From Rikenellaceae bacterium DTU049 (GTDB taxonomy: Bacteria > Bacteroidota > Bacteroidia > Bacteroidales > DTU049), in assembly GCA_001513285.1 (NCBI GenBank), contig LFTI01000056.1:1-57766 (forward strand): 57,766 bases of DNA. The letters are read 5' to 3'. The stretch's first letter is position 1. Every line of letters begins with the position of its first letter. The notes beneath the pieces were generated by a model. It was not told where the DNA came from. It did not search any database and was given only the letters and a program-made list of their open reading frames with translations. Made by a program: the position numbers and the translations under genes. Of the stretch, positions 10,046-19,579 are shown piece by piece.

Positions 10046-12187
10046 TTAATAATACAAAGTTCTGTTATCTATTACTTTATATACTTTTTTTAGAGAATTA
10101 GTTAGCTCGTAATTGACTTTAGAATTATACATTTGGTTCTCTTGCATTCTCAATGTATTTGCATCTAAATTAGCACGTTGATATTCTTCTATCACTTTAC
10201 CTACAAATACAGCACTTTCACCCTTGATAGGATCACTCATCTTTTGAGCAGGAATAATAGACATTGTACCAATAACCTTAGGCTCTGGTCCATAAAATTG
10301 TAAGCTATATGAATTAAAGGTTATCAATGTTGTATCTAACTGCGCATTCAATTTTTGTGTTAATGTTAGCAAATCATTTGTTTTAGCATCATTAATTTTT
10401 TTAACTAAAATATCTGCTTTTTTCTCTTTTATCACAAAAGGACGGATTTCTTCTTTTACTCTTTCGAAAGTCAGATAAGGCTTTTTATCTTCTTGTCTAT
10501 ATTTTAATAATGCTACAACTTCTTTGTTTTCATATTGTAAATCAAAGACAGCTGATACAGTACCTACTTTAGTTTCTTTATTATATGCCCATCTTATAAT
10601 TTCTCTACCATTTTCTATACCAGGAATAGTTAAATCTTCTTTTTTGATTCTTTCGGCAATACGTTTATTATAACCTTTTTCAATAATTTGATTTTCAAAA
10701 TCTTCAGCTGTTTTAGCGGAAATTGCAAAGCCATTTGCTACATTGTAAACGCTATCCATTGTTTCGCTACTAGGCTCAATAGGATACACAATATTAGCTA
10801 CTAAATATTTTGGCACTGGTACAGTTTTCTTTTCCACATAAATGATATGTATGCCAAAATCAGTTTCTACCTTAGTGTATTGCCCTGCTGGTGTAGCAAA
10901 ACATGCATCATTAAAAGGTTTTATCATTGTACCCTCTGTAAACCAACCTAAATCTCCATTAGTTTGTACACTACCTTGATCATCACTATAATTTTTAACA
11001 AATTGTACAAAGAGGCTAGTATCTTTAGTAGATTTGAGAATATTATATAAACTATCTGCTAATTTTTCGGCTTCTTCTTTTGTACGAGTAATATTCTCAT
11101 TAGATCTATTAGCTCCTTTATAAGTTATCAAAATATGTTTAGCTTTCACACTGTCTGAGATCATTTTTTCATCTAATATTGAAGTGATGTACCAAGCATT
11201 ATTGTATTGGTATGGTCCTAATATGGTTCCTTTACTAGCATGAGTTAGTGTATCAGCTTGAGGAGGTAAATCAGTTATTTTTACATATACAGAATCGAAT
11301 GGTATTTTAGAAAATTGATTAATGACAATAGGGATTCTATCTGGACTGCAATTTCTCAATGAATCGTATGCTTCCTTAATGTAAGCTTCTATTTTTGCTA
11401 AATCATTTTTAGAAGGCAGAATATCAAAAACCACAAAATCAATATCTACAAATGGTTCAGTTTTAAACATATACAGATGTTCATCATAATATTTCTTTAA
11501 GTCATCATCAGAAACTTTTATTTCATCATTATTAATTGTGGAATATTTTAGTCCCATGAGTTGTATCGTGCGCTCGTTATTATAATCATTTAATTTTTGA
11601 TTAATTAATTTAGATGGAATATAATATGCTTTAGAAACTATTCCGAAATATTTTTGAAATTTATGCTCGTCTAAAACTACTCCTTCGATAGCATACCATT
11701 GTTTTTGTTGATCTTCGGGCATAGTTTCCAAATTATCTAGATAATTTTGTACTACTCTAGGATCAAATTGACCTGTTTGAGGATCAGTAAATATCTGACG
11801 AATAAATGGATGAATTAATTTACCAGTGAATAAACTAGCTATTTCTGCATCACTAATACTAATATTTGCTTTTTCAAATTCTTTATCAATAATTTTTTCG
11901 TTTATCAATTGTTCTAATGCAAAATTATTTATTTGATGTTTTTCCTCTGGTGAGAAATTGTAATTTTCTCCATATTGCAACTTCATAAATATCTCTTGCT
12001 CTGCAATCTTATTATCAAATTCTTGATAATGAATAGCCTCATTAGATATCTTAGCTATTGGATCTATTCTACGTCTGCCACCACCACCTTTCCATAATAA
12101 ATCACTTAATATGAAAAGTACCATTGCTCCACCGATTGCTATTAATAACAATAAAGATCGCTTTCTAATTTTTTCTATTACAGCCAT
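10046..12187 (-). CDS. PpiD/SurA-type peptidyl-prolyl isomerase (periplasmic foldase)
   Basis: 713-residue membrane-anchored chaperone. The N-terminus MAVIEKIRKRS is followed by one transmembrane helix (about 12-32), then a SurA-N/PpiD-like chaperone region. A parvulin (rotamase) domain lies at about 345-460, with KAKHILITYKG at its start, GDLGWFTEGTMIKPF inside it and a DFGIHIIYVE end. Architecture and length fit Bacteroidota PpiD homologues, which help newly exported proteins fold at the periplasmic face of the inner membrane. A second, degenerate parvulin-like segment may precede it (about 240-335). A -7 element lies just upstream (12204-12211, minus) and a strong terminator follows the stop. 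Confidence 0.9.
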   Translation of the reverse strand: MAVIEKIRKRSLLLLIAIGGAMVLFILSDLLWKGGGGRRRIDPIAKISNEAIHYQEFDNKIAEQEIFMKLQYGENYNFSPEEKHQINNFALEQLINEKIIDKEFEKANISISDAEIASLFTGKLIHPFIRQIFTDPQTGQFDPRVVQNYLDNLETMPEDQQKQWYAIEGVVLDEHKFQKYFGIVSKAYYIPSKLINQKLNDYNNERTIQLMGLKYSTINNDEIKVSDDDLKKYYDEHLYMFKTEPFVDIDFVVFDILPSKNDLAKIEAYIKEAYDSLRNCSPDRIPIVINQFSKIPFDSVYVKITDLPPQADTLTHASKGTILGPYQYNNAWYITSILDEKMISDSVKAKHILITYKGANRSNENITRTKEEAEKLADSLYNILKSTKDTSLFVQFVKNYSDDQGSVQTNGDLGWFTEGTMIKPFNDACFATPAGQYTKVETDFGIHIIYVEKKTVPVPKYLVANIVYPIEPSSETMDSVYNVANGFAISAKTAEDFENQIIEKGYNKRIAERIKKEDLTIPGIENGREIIRWAYNKETKVGTVSAVFDLQYENKEVVALLKYRQEDKKPYLTFERVKEEIRPFVIKEKKADILVKKINDAKTNDLLTLTQKLNAQLDTTLITFNSYSLQFYGPEPKVIGTMSIIPAQKMSDPIKGESAVFVGKVIEEYQRANLDANTLRMQENQMYNSKVNYELTNSLKKVYKVIDNRTLYY

Positions 12188-12203
12188 AATTTATATTTTT
12201 ATG

Positions 12204-12211
12204 CAAAAATA
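12204..12211 (-). promoter_or_regulatory. -7 promoter element of the PpiD-like gene
   Basis: Minus-strand TATTTTTG matches TAnnTTTG, 16 bases before the start codon. The -33 box is unclear. Confidence 0.4.
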
Positions 12212-12267
12212 ATTTAAAATTCATAAATAATAATCATTTATTTTTTTATTCATTAAATTTATTGTTT

Positions 12268-12275
12268 TAATTTTG
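12268..12275 (+). promoter_or_regulatory. -7 promoter element of the TPR gene
   Basis: TAATTTTG ends at the G of an in-frame TTG (12273-12275). The promoter position makes the ATG at 12294 the likely start. Confidence 0.45.
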
Positions 12276-12293
12276 TCTAATAACCTAATTTCT

Positions 12294-13511
12294 ATGAAAA
12301 ATTTTTTTAGTTTTATTGCGATTTTTGTGTCATTAATATCAAATATTTACTCTCAGCAATCTGCTTATGATTTTTTTGTTTTAGCAGAGAATGCTTATAA
12401 GAATAATAATTGCAAACAAGCTATCGTCTACTATGATAAAGCTATAGCTTTGAATAAATTTTATTATGACGCTTATCTAGCTAAAGCTAAGTGCTATATG
12501 ACTTTAAATAATAAAAATGAAGCTATGAACCAAATTAATCAGGTTTTAACTATGAAAAAAGATTATGCGCCAGCTTTATTTATGAGAGCTGAGTACTACT
12601 ATAATGATAAAATGTATAAAGAAGCAATAAATGACCTCATAGATGTAATTTCTCAAAATAAATATTTCTATCCCGCACATTCATTATTAGTAGAAGCATA
12701 TATTTCTTTAAAAGATTATGAGAATGCTCTAAATGAAATTAATTTTTTAATCTCTGAACAACCTACAGAATATAAATATCTTTTAAAAAGAGCTCATATT
12801 TATAAAAACTTAAAACAATATGATAATGCTCTAAAAGATTGTAATAATCTAATAAATAAAGGTAATTTAATAGGTGAAGCTTATTGTCTAAAAGGAGATA
12901 TTAATTTAGAGCTTATGAAAAATAATGAAGCTTTCACAGATTATTCAAATGCGATATCTCATAATTTCTATACTCGAGAAATGTTAATTACTTATTTAAA
13001 TATGGCTATGAAAGATAGTAAATTGCCAGAGGCACAGCATGCATTAGAATTATTAATCAATAATTATGAAGAAAAAAATGCATATTATCATATGCTTTTA
13101 GGGAAAATATTCATTGATCAGAAAATTTATGAATCTGCAATAAATACACTTAATATTGCTATTTCTTTAAGACCCAATTATGACACAGCTTATGTTTATA
13201 GAGCAATGGCAAAAAGATTTATTAATAAAGATCCTCTGAATGATATTCGCAGAGCCCTTTATCTGAATTCTAAAAATAGTTTAGCATATGAAGAGCTAGG
13301 CATTTATTACATTAATAAAAAATTATACTCTCAAGCTTTAGAAAATTTGAATAATGCAATAAAGCTAAATCCTAGCGGTAGAGCTTATTATTATAGAGCT
13401 ATAGTGTGGGATATTAATGGAGATAGGACTAGTGCATGTGCCGATTTACAACAATCTATGAATTTGGGTTATTTAGAGGCTAAAGCTTCTTACGATAAAA
13501 TTTGTCATTGA
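12294..13511 (+). CDS. Secreted tetratricopeptide-repeat protein
   Basis: 405-residue protein with a cleavable signal peptide (MKNFFSFIAIFVSLISNIYSQ). The rest is built of consecutive TPR units, around eight to ten, each about 34 residues. Recognisable examples are CKQAIVYYDKAIALNKFYYDAYLAK near residue 35, and YSQALENLNNAIKLNPSGRAYYYRA near the C-terminus. TPR arrays mediate protein-protein contacts; similar secreted TPR proteins in Bacteroidota assist envelope complexes, but no partner is evident here. The start is the ATG at 12294; an upstream in-frame TTG overlaps the promoter. The gene is alone, with a long noncoding repeat tract after it. Confidence 0.85.
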   Translation: MKNFFSFIAIFVSLISNIYSQQSAYDFFVLAENAYKNNNCKQAIVYYDKAIALNKFYYDAYLAKAKCYMTLNNKNEAMNQINQVLTMKKDYAPALFMRAEYYYNDKMYKEAINDLIDVISQNKYFYPAHSLLVEAYISLKDYENALNEINFLISEQPTEYKYLLKRAHIYKNLKQYDNALKDCNNLINKGNLIGEAYCLKGDINLELMKNNEAFTDYSNAISHNFYTREMLITYLNMAMKDSKLPEAQHALELLINNYEEKNAYYHMLLGKIFIDQKIYESAINTLNIAISLRPNYDTAYVYRAMAKRFINKDPLNDIRRALYLNSKNSLAYEELGIYYINKKLYSQALENLNNAIKLNPSGRAYYYRAIVWDINGDRTSACADLQQSMNLGYLEAKASYDKICH

Positions 13512-13640
13512 TGCTAGTGATAGGTGATAGGAGACGGGGAGACTGGGTGACGAGGAGATGGGGAGACGAGGTGATGGGGAGAAATGGAGAATAGGTGATA
13601 GGTGATGAGTGATAAGTGATAAGTGATGGAATGTGGAGTT
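13512..13640 (+). repeat. Degenerate G-rich short repeats (GGTGAyn / GGGGAGAn type)
   Basis: Directly after the TPR gene the plus strand becomes purine-rich, with imperfect units of 7-8 bases such as GGTGATA, GGGGAGAC, GGTGACG and GTGATAA repeated about fifteen times. It is not in frame with any gene. Similar tracts occur at 37745-37800 and, on the opposite strand, at 440-490, 19610-19670 and 48903-48935. Such variable heptamer-like tracts are known from several bacterial groups as intergenic low-complexity repeats; a role is not established. Confidence 0.75.
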
Positions 13641-13665
13641 TAGTAAGATATTAGTTTTAAGTTAG

Positions 13666-13698
13666 TCCACAGATGCACACAAATGAGCACAAATTAAA
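13666..13698 (+). repeat. Dispersed 33-bp repeat, copy 1
   Basis: TCCACAGATGCACACAAATG followed by AGCACAAATTAAA. It matches 29132-29164 at 31 of 33 positions (two G to A changes). Related 'cacagatgcacacaaat' sequences are common intergenic repeats in bacteria. The remaining spacer to 13949 shows GGTGACAAGGTGAA-like repeats and then plain AT-rich DNA. Confidence 0.7.
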
Positions 13699-13925
13699 AA
13701 TAAATGTTGATTAGTTGACGGGGTGACAAGGTGAATAAGTGATTAGTTAAGGGATTAAAGATTTAAGTAAAATTTTTAAACTTCATTAAACTATAAATTA
13801 TATCAGTTTAAGATAAAATGTTTTTCTAATTTTTTAATTCAAATTGTCGTCAGTAGCTCATTGTTAATTGCATATAGCATTGTCTTTATATGATTTATCC
13901 CTTTAATGCAAAGAAATAAAATTAT

Positions 13926-13933
13926 TAAATTTG
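13926..13933 (+). promoter_or_regulatory. -7 promoter element of the DUF4301 gene
   Basis: TAAATTTG, a TAnnTTTG match, 16 bases before the ATG at 13950. Confidence 0.45.
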
Positions 13934-13949
13934 CATAAACAAATTAGCT

Positions 13950-15476
13950 ATGGAATTTACAAAAAAAGATATCGATCATATCACACATCATGGCCTCACC
14001 ACAGAAGAAGTAAATAGACAAATAGGAATCTTAAAATCTGGAATGAAATTTGTTGAACTTTTAAGACCCGCTACAATAAATGAAGGAATAATAGAACTAA
14101 CTGATGACAAAAAATTTTATTACAAAAATAAATTTGAAAAAGATCAATATTTTTACACAATTACAAAATTTGTACCTGCGTCTGGTGCTGCTACACGTAT
14201 GTTTAAGGCTCTGTATCAGTATTTAGATAATTTTGATAAAGATCATCCTAGCATTAATGGGATAGAATGGTTTTTTGATAATATTAAAAAATTTGCTTTT
14301 TTCGAAGACTTAGAAAATATACTAACTACGCAAGGGTATAACTATGAACAAGTTATTGAAGAGGGGAAATTCGATTTGATAGTTCATCTAGTTTTAGACA
14401 AAGAAGGATTAAATTTACAAGCTAAACCTAAAGCTCTTTTACCTTTTCATAAATATACAGATGGCTATCGTACTGCATTAGAAGAACATATCATAGAGGG
14501 CATTCATTATGCTAAAGATAATAATGGTGTAAATATACATTTCACCATTAGCCCTGAGCATGAGCAAATGTTTAATGAGCTTTTAAATAGAATTTTAGAT
14601 TCTTATAAAAACCAATATGATACTGAAATAAATATTACTTATAGTTTTCAAAAGCCAAGTACAGATACAGTGGCTCTATACAAAGATAATTTAGAATTAG
14701 TAAGAGATGAGATGAATAATATAATTTTTAGACCAGGTGGTCATGGTGCACTGATAGAGAATCTCAATGATTTGAATGAGGAAATCATTTTTATTAAAAA
14801 TATTGATAATGTAACACTAGACAATAGGAAAGATGAAACTATAGAATACAAAAAAATATTAGGTGGTTTATTAATGGACGTAGTGGAACAAGTGCAGTCA
14901 TTCCTTATTATGCTAGATGATGCTAATCTATCAGAAATGGACCTAGATGAGATGCTGAACTATTGCAAAAATGAATGGCAACAGCCCATAAATGATTATA
15001 TTTTTAGCTTGGACAAAATGGAAAAGATCGATTATCTATTTTCTCTATTAAATCGCCCTATTAGAGTCGCTGGTATGGTAAAAAATACTGGAGCTCCAGG
15101 TGGTGGACCTTTTATCATTAATGACGAAAACGGTGATGAATCATTGCAAATAATCGAGTCTGCTCAGGTAAATATGAATGATCCTAGTCAAAAAAATATT
15201 TGGGATAGCTCTACTCACTTCAATCCTGTAGATATCGTTTGCTATCCATATAATTATGTTGGAGAAAAATTTAATCTTTTAGATTATATTATGGAAGATA
15301 CATATTTTATTTCCGACAAATCATTTAAAGGCAAAGATATATTAGCTCTAGAGCATCCAGGTTTATGGAATGGTGCTATGGGTTACTGGCTGACAATTTT
15401 TGTAAATGTGCCACTAACTACATTTAATCCAGTAAAAGAGCTAAAAGATTTACTAAATGAAGGGCATTGTTCTTAA
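13950..15476 (+). CDS. DUF4301 family protein
   Basis: 508 residues, about the usual length for this Bacteroidota family of unknown function. Typical features are the N-terminal 'THHGLTTEEVNRQIGILKSG', the glycine/serine motif VPASGAATRMFKAL near residue 75, RPGGHGALIENLNDLN near 260, and GMVKNTGAPGGGPF near 378. The ASGAATRMFK segment resembles a nucleotide-sugar pyrophosphorylase-like phosphate loop, which has led to the idea of a nucleotidyltransferase-like fold; that is inference. No signal peptide, so it should be cytoplasmic. It is followed after 49 bases by the FAD/Fe-S dehydrogenase gene in the same orientation and may be co-transcribed with it. Confidence 0.85.
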   Translation: MEFTKKDIDHITHHGLTTEEVNRQIGILKSGMKFVELLRPATINEGIIELTDDKKFYYKNKFEKDQYFYTITKFVPASGAATRMFKALYQYLDNFDKDHPSINGIEWFFDNIKKFAFFEDLENILTTQGYNYEQVIEEGKFDLIVHLVLDKEGLNLQAKPKALLPFHKYTDGYRTALEEHIIEGIHYAKDNNGVNIHFTISPEHEQMFNELLNRILDSYKNQYDTEINITYSFQKPSTDTVALYKDNLELVRDEMNNIIFRPGGHGALIENLNDLNEEIIFIKNIDNVTLDNRKDETIEYKKILGGLLMDVVEQVQSFLIMLDDANLSEMDLDEMLNYCKNEWQQPINDYIFSLDKMEKIDYLFSLLNRPIRVAGMVKNTGAPGGGPFIINDENGDESLQIIESAQVNMNDPSQKNIWDSSTHFNPVDIVCYPYNYVGEKFNLLDYIMEDTYFISDKSFKGKDILALEHPGLWNGAMGYWLTIFVNVPLTTFNPVKELKDLLNEGHCS

Positions 15477-15525
15477 TAAGAATTCTTTCCCTATAGAATT
15501 TAAATAAATTTTATTTTTTAAAAAA

Positions 15526-18441
15526 ATGAACTTTGATTGGCTAAAAAATAATCTACAAGGAGAATTATATACTGATACCTTGCATAAAATCATTTATTCT
15601 ACCGATGCATCAGTTTACAAGGAAACTCCACTTGGTGTAGCATATCCTAAAGATGTGGACGATCTAAAAGCAATAATTAGTTTTGCTAATGAAAATTCCA
15701 TAAGTTTAATACCTAGAACAGCAGGTACATCTCTCGCTGGGCAAGTCGTAGGAAGCGGTTTAGTAGTAGATGTATCTAAACATTTCAATAAAATAATCGA
15801 AATAAATCCTAAAGAAAAATACGCAATTGTAGAACCAGGAGTGATTTTAGATGCATTAAATAGAGAATTAAAAAAATATAATCTACTTTTCGGCCCAGAA
15901 ACCAGTACTAGTAATAGATGTATGATAGGAGGTATGCTAGGTAATAATAGTTGTGGAGCACATTCTCTGATTTATGGATCTGTACGAGACCACGTATTAT
16001 CTGTTAAAACAATATTAAGTGATGGCAGCGAAGTGATTTTTAATGATATTGATAGAGATACTTTCGCATATAAATGTGGTTTAAATAATTTAGAAGGTAA
16101 TATTTATAAATATTTCAATCAATTATTTTCTAACGAAAAAAATGTAAAATTGATACAAAATAACTTTCCTCATCCTGATGTCAAAAGAAGAAATATGGGC
16201 TATGCTGTAGATAGCTTGTTAAATACTAATATTTTCTCAACAGAAAAAAATAATTTTAATATTTCAAAATTATTAGCTGGTAGCGAAGGTACCTTATCAA
16301 TGTTTAGCGAAATAAAATTAAACCTAATAGAACTCTCAACACAAGAGCAAGGCTTACTGTGTGTACATTTAAACTCTTTATTTGATGCTTTTGCAGCAAA
16401 CTTAATAGCATTGAATCACAATCCTACAAGTGTGGAGCTAATAGACAAGGCAATACTAGATTTGACAAAAGAAAACTTCACACAAAAAAGAAATAGATTT
16501 TTTGTAGAAGGAGACCCAGCAGCAATAATGATAGTAGAAATATGGGGAAATGATAAAGATGAGATTATAAAAAAAGCTAAAAAAATCGAAGAAGAATTGA
16601 AAGATAATCATTTTGGATATGCATTTCCATTGATATTCGGACCAGATATGAATAAAGTATGGGCTCTGAGAAAAGCTGGACTAGGTGTACTCTCAAATAT
16701 GGTAGGTGATGCTAAACCTGTTGCTGTCATAGAAGACACAGCTATCAGACCTGAAGATTTATCTGATTTTATTGAAGACTTAAATATAGAATTACAGCGT
16801 TTAAATCTATCTTGTGTATATTATGGACATTTAGCAACAGGAGAGCTGCATTTGCGCCCAGTACTAAACCTGAAAAGCTCAAATGATATTAAAAGATTCA
16901 GAACTATAGCAGAAAAAACTGCAGAATTAGTTAAAAAATACAGAGGTTCACTCAGTGGTGAACATGGAGATGGGAGGCTACGTGGAGAATTTATTCCAAT
17001 AGTTTTTGGTGAAGAAATTTATTCTATTTTCAAAGCAATAAAACAAAATTGGGATCCAAATAATATATTTAATCCAGGAAAAATTATTGATTCTCCTCCC
17101 ATGGATAGCTCAATGCGATACACACCGGATAGATCAACGCCTGATATTACGACATATTATGATTTTTCAGATGAATTAGGAATGATTAGAGCAATAGAAA
17201 AATGTAACGGTTCTGCAGATTGTCATAAATTGCATTGGGCTACTGGCGGCATGTGTCCCTCCTATCAAGCTACTTTAGATGAAAAAAATTCCACTCGTGC
17301 TAGAGCTAATGCATTAAGAGAAATATTAACAAATAATAATAACAAAAATCTGTTTGATAGCAAAGAACTTTATGAAGTACTAGATTTATGTTTAGTTTGT
17401 AAATTGTGCAAAGCTGAATGCCCATCTAATGTAGATATGGCAAAATACAAAACAGAATTTCTACAACATTGGTACCGAGACCATCATATACCACTCAGAA
17501 CATTAGCTATTGCCTATATTTCTCAAATACAATCATTTTTTAAATGGATTCCTTGGTTTTATAATTTCTTTTTAAAACAAAAAATATTTAATAGTTTTTT
17601 GAAAAAAATTCTCAATGTAGCACCTAATCGTAATTTCCCTTTAATGTATAAATTTACTCTTAATCAATATGTTAAAAAAAATTTAAAAAAATTAAATCCT
17701 CAAAATCCTAAAAAACGTATAATACTTTTTATTGATGAATTTAGCAATTACAATGACGTGGAAATTGGAATTGATGCCATCAAACTACTTACAGGCATAG
17801 GCTATCATATAGATGTAGTGCCTAATAAGGAAAGTGCTAGGACCTTTATATCTAAAGGAATGCTCAAAAAAGCTAAAAAAATCATAGATAAAAATATAAA
17901 AATATTCTACGAAAATGGAGGTAATGAGAAAGAAATATTAGGTATAGAACCCAGTGCCATTCTAGGTTTCAAAGATGAATATCCATATTTATGTTCATTA
18001 GAGTTAAAAGAAAAAGCCAATAGCATTGCAAAAAATGCAATGATGATAGAAGAATTTATTAGTAAAGAAATAGAAAATGGTAAAATATCAAGCCAAGATT
18101 TCAACGATTATGAAGGTGAAATATTAGTCCACGGACATTGCCAGCAAAAAGCTATAATAAGTACACAACCCACAATAAACGCTCTGAAAATAGTGCCAAA
18201 AGCCAAAATAATAGAAATACCATCTGGCTGTTGTGGCATGGCAGGTTCTTTTGGTTACGAAAAAGAACATTATGAAGTTAGTATGAAAATAGGTGAATTA
18301 GTTCTCTTTCCAACAATAAGGGAACATCCAGGAGCGATTATTTTAGCTCCAGGGACAAGCTGTCGTCAGCAAATAAAAGAAGGTACTCAAAGAATTGCTA
18401 TGCATCCAGTGCAATTTTTATTTCGACAATTAAAAAAGTAA
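15526..18441 (+). CDS. FAD-linked oxidoreductase fused to Fe-S/CCG domain (YdiJ-like 2-hydroxyacid dehydrogenase)
   Basis: 971-residue fusion. Residues about 25-200 form a GlcD/FAD_binding_4 domain (LIPRTAGTSLAGQVVGSGLV; GMLGNNSCGAHSLIYGSVRD) and about 210-530 the FAD-oxidase C domain (YYGHLATGELHLRPV; SGEHGDGRLRGEF). Next come two ferredoxin-like cysteine clusters (near 558, CNGSADCHK...CPSY; near 620, CLVCKLCKAECPS). A GlpC-like CCG domain closes the protein (GHCQQKA near 870, SGCCGMAGSFGYEKEHYE near 900). This is the architecture of E. coli YdiJ and of D-lactate/D-2-hydroxyglutarate dehydrogenases, which oxidise a 2-hydroxyacid and pass electrons via Fe-S clusters, usually to quinone. The substrate cannot be read from the sequence. 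Located at the membrane face, with no transmembrane segment. Confidence 0.88.
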   Translation: MNFDWLKNNLQGELYTDTLHKIIYSTDASVYKETPLGVAYPKDVDDLKAIISFANENSISLIPRTAGTSLAGQVVGSGLVVDVSKHFNKIIEINPKEKYAIVEPGVILDALNRELKKYNLLFGPETSTSNRCMIGGMLGNNSCGAHSLIYGSVRDHVLSVKTILSDGSEVIFNDIDRDTFAYKCGLNNLEGNIYKYFNQLFSNEKNVKLIQNNFPHPDVKRRNMGYAVDSLLNTNIFSTEKNNFNISKLLAGSEGTLSMFSEIKLNLIELSTQEQGLLCVHLNSLFDAFAANLIALNHNPTSVELIDKAILDLTKENFTQKRNRFFVEGDPAAIMIVEIWGNDKDEIIKKAKKIEEELKDNHFGYAFPLIFGPDMNKVWALRKAGLGVLSNMVGDAKPVAVIEDTAIRPEDLSDFIEDLNIELQRLNLSCVYYGHLATGELHLRPVLNLKSSNDIKRFRTIAEKTAELVKKYRGSLSGEHGDGRLRGEFIPIVFGEEIYSIFKAIKQNWDPNNIFNPGKIIDSPPMDSSMRYTPDRSTPDITTYYDFSDELGMIRAIEKCNGSADCHKLHWATGGMCPSYQATLDEKNSTRARANALREILTNNNNKNLFDSKELYEVLDLCLVCKLCKAECPSNVDMAKYKTEFLQHWYRDHHIPLRTLAIAYISQIQSFFKWIPWFYNFFLKQKIFNSFLKKILNVAPNRNFPLMYKFTLNQYVKKNLKKLNPQNPKKRIILFIDEFSNYNDVEIGIDAIKLLTGIGYHIDVVPNKESARTFISKGMLKKAKKIIDKNIKIFYENGGNEKEILGIEPSAILGFKDEYPYLCSLELKEKANSIAKNAMMIEEFISKEIENGKISSQDFNDYEGEILVHGHCQQKAIISTQPTINALKIVPKAKIIEIPSGCCGMAGSFGYEKEHYEVSMKIGELVLFPTIREHPGAIILAPGTSCRQQIKEGTQRIAMHPVQFLFRQLKK

Positions 18442-18490
18442 GGTAATAAGAATTAAGTATAAGTCAAAAAGGGTGGAAAAAAATATTTAT

Positions 18491-19579
18491 GTTTAACTTT
18501 TCATGTCAAATATTTTTATTAATTTTGTAAGAAATAAAAATTATGGAATATACAGTTGAAAACATACAAAAAATGCTTGCTCTGACCAAAGAAGGCAAGC
18601 GTGAATTTTTAGATAATCTCTATCAATTCCTCAATGAGAATAGATTGACAGCTCTTGATTATCAGAGGATTAAGATTTTATCAACTGCTCCTATTTGTCC
18701 CAGATGTGATTGTGAATATGTAACTAAAGCTGGTGTGAGTGATGGCAGACAAGTCTATAAATGCAACAAATGTGGCTATAGATTCAGAGAAACTGCAAAA
18801 TCACTTGTTTATTATTCACATAAATATTATCTTTTAATGGATTATATAAAATGTATGTTAGAAGGTAAAAGTCTCAGAGCTTGTGCTAGAGAAGTTGGCA
18901 TAAGTTTACCAACAAGCTTCAAATGGAGACATAAAATCTTGGCTGCCATTCAAGGATTAGAGGGTGGAATTAATTTCTCTGGAATAACAGAAGTTGACGA
19001 GTTATTAATGCAATATTCAGAAAAAGGACGTAAATATAAAACTTTAGAAGAAAAAGAGAAAGCTATTAATACTGTCCATCCCAATGTTGCTGTGTTGGTT
19101 ATGACAGATAGGGAAGGTAATTTGCTTTTTAAACACACTGGAGAAAATAGAGTTCAAAATAGTCAGATAAAAGAAGAGCTAAAGCGAAGATTATCAGAGA
19201 AAAATTTGATATGTTTTAAGCCAAACGATGAGTTTACGCAAGCAGTGAAAGAATCACCAAGCAAAAAGGTATTAGTTAAATCACAAACCGAAAAGATATT
19301 AGTTAGACGTAAAACAAAAGGATTAGCAGTTTATAGTGTAAACATAGTAGAGAAAAAAATAACTAATTTTTTGGTTTGGATGATGAGATTCAGAGGAGTT
19401 GCTACAAAGTATTTACAGAACTATCTTATGTGGTTTGTAGTGATGAATAAGTACTTAAAAGGTAAAGTGGAATCAGACATTGGACGACTATTGAATTTGT
19501 CATCGCACGACAGATGGGCGTGGGAGCGGTATTTTAGATTAATAAAATTGAAATATTAAAATATCATGTAAAGTTTAAC
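18491..19579 (+). mobile_element. IS1595-like insertion sequence (complete or nearly so)
   Basis: A transposase gene (18543-19559) is bracketed by an imperfect inverted repeat: GTTTAACTTTTCATG at 18491-18505 and CATGTAAAGTTTAAC at 19565-19579 (13 of 15 bases pair). The true ends may be a little further out; no target duplication is evident. The left end carries TTATTAATTTTGTAAGAAATA just before the ATG; its TAATTTTG (18520-18527) can serve as promoter. A similar block precedes the stub at 7328 and the partial copy at 57657. The 290 bases after it (to 19870) hold a C/T-rich tract and AT-rich spacer before dnaE. Confidence 0.65.
18543..19559 (+). CDS. IS1595-like transposase
   Basis: 338 residues. 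The N-terminal region has the family segment EGKREFLDNLYQFL. A four-cysteine zinc ribbon lies at about 52-77 (CPRC...CNKC) with a GRQVYKCNKCGYRF signature, then a helix-turn-helix (RACAREVGISLPTSFKWRHK, about 112-131) and the DDE domain beginning GITEVDELLMQYSEKGRK with Asp152. The C-terminal block RFRGVATKYLQNYLMWF is typical. In relatives the second catalytic Asp sits in a 'LCTDxHxSY' context; here the stretch reads NLICFKPNDEF, and the usual Tyr-His after 'VYSVN' is also missing. Activity is therefore doubtful although the frame is open. Paralogous pieces occur at 3-419, 7328-7483 and 57657-57766. Confidence 0.8.
   Translation: MEYTVENIQKMLALTKEGKREFLDNLYQFLNENRLTALDYQRIKILSTAPICPRCDCEYVTKAGVSDGRQVYKCNKCGYRFRETAKSLVYYSHKYYLLMDYIKCMLEGKSLRACAREVGISLPTSFKWRHKILAAIQGLEGGINFSGITEVDELLMQYSEKGRKYKTLEEKEKAINTVHPNVAVLVMTDREGNLLFKHTGENRVQNSQIKEELKRRLSEKNLICFKPNDEFTQAVKESPSKKVLVKSQTEKILVRRKTKGLAVYSVNIVEKKITNFLVWMMRFRGVATKYLQNYLMWFVVMNKYLKGKVESDIGRLLNLSSHDRWAWERYFRLIKLKY

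Noticed and set aside
12294-13511. TPR protein as part of the type IX secretion machinery
   Set aside because: TPR repeats alone are not diagnostic and no PorW-like or other component is next to it.
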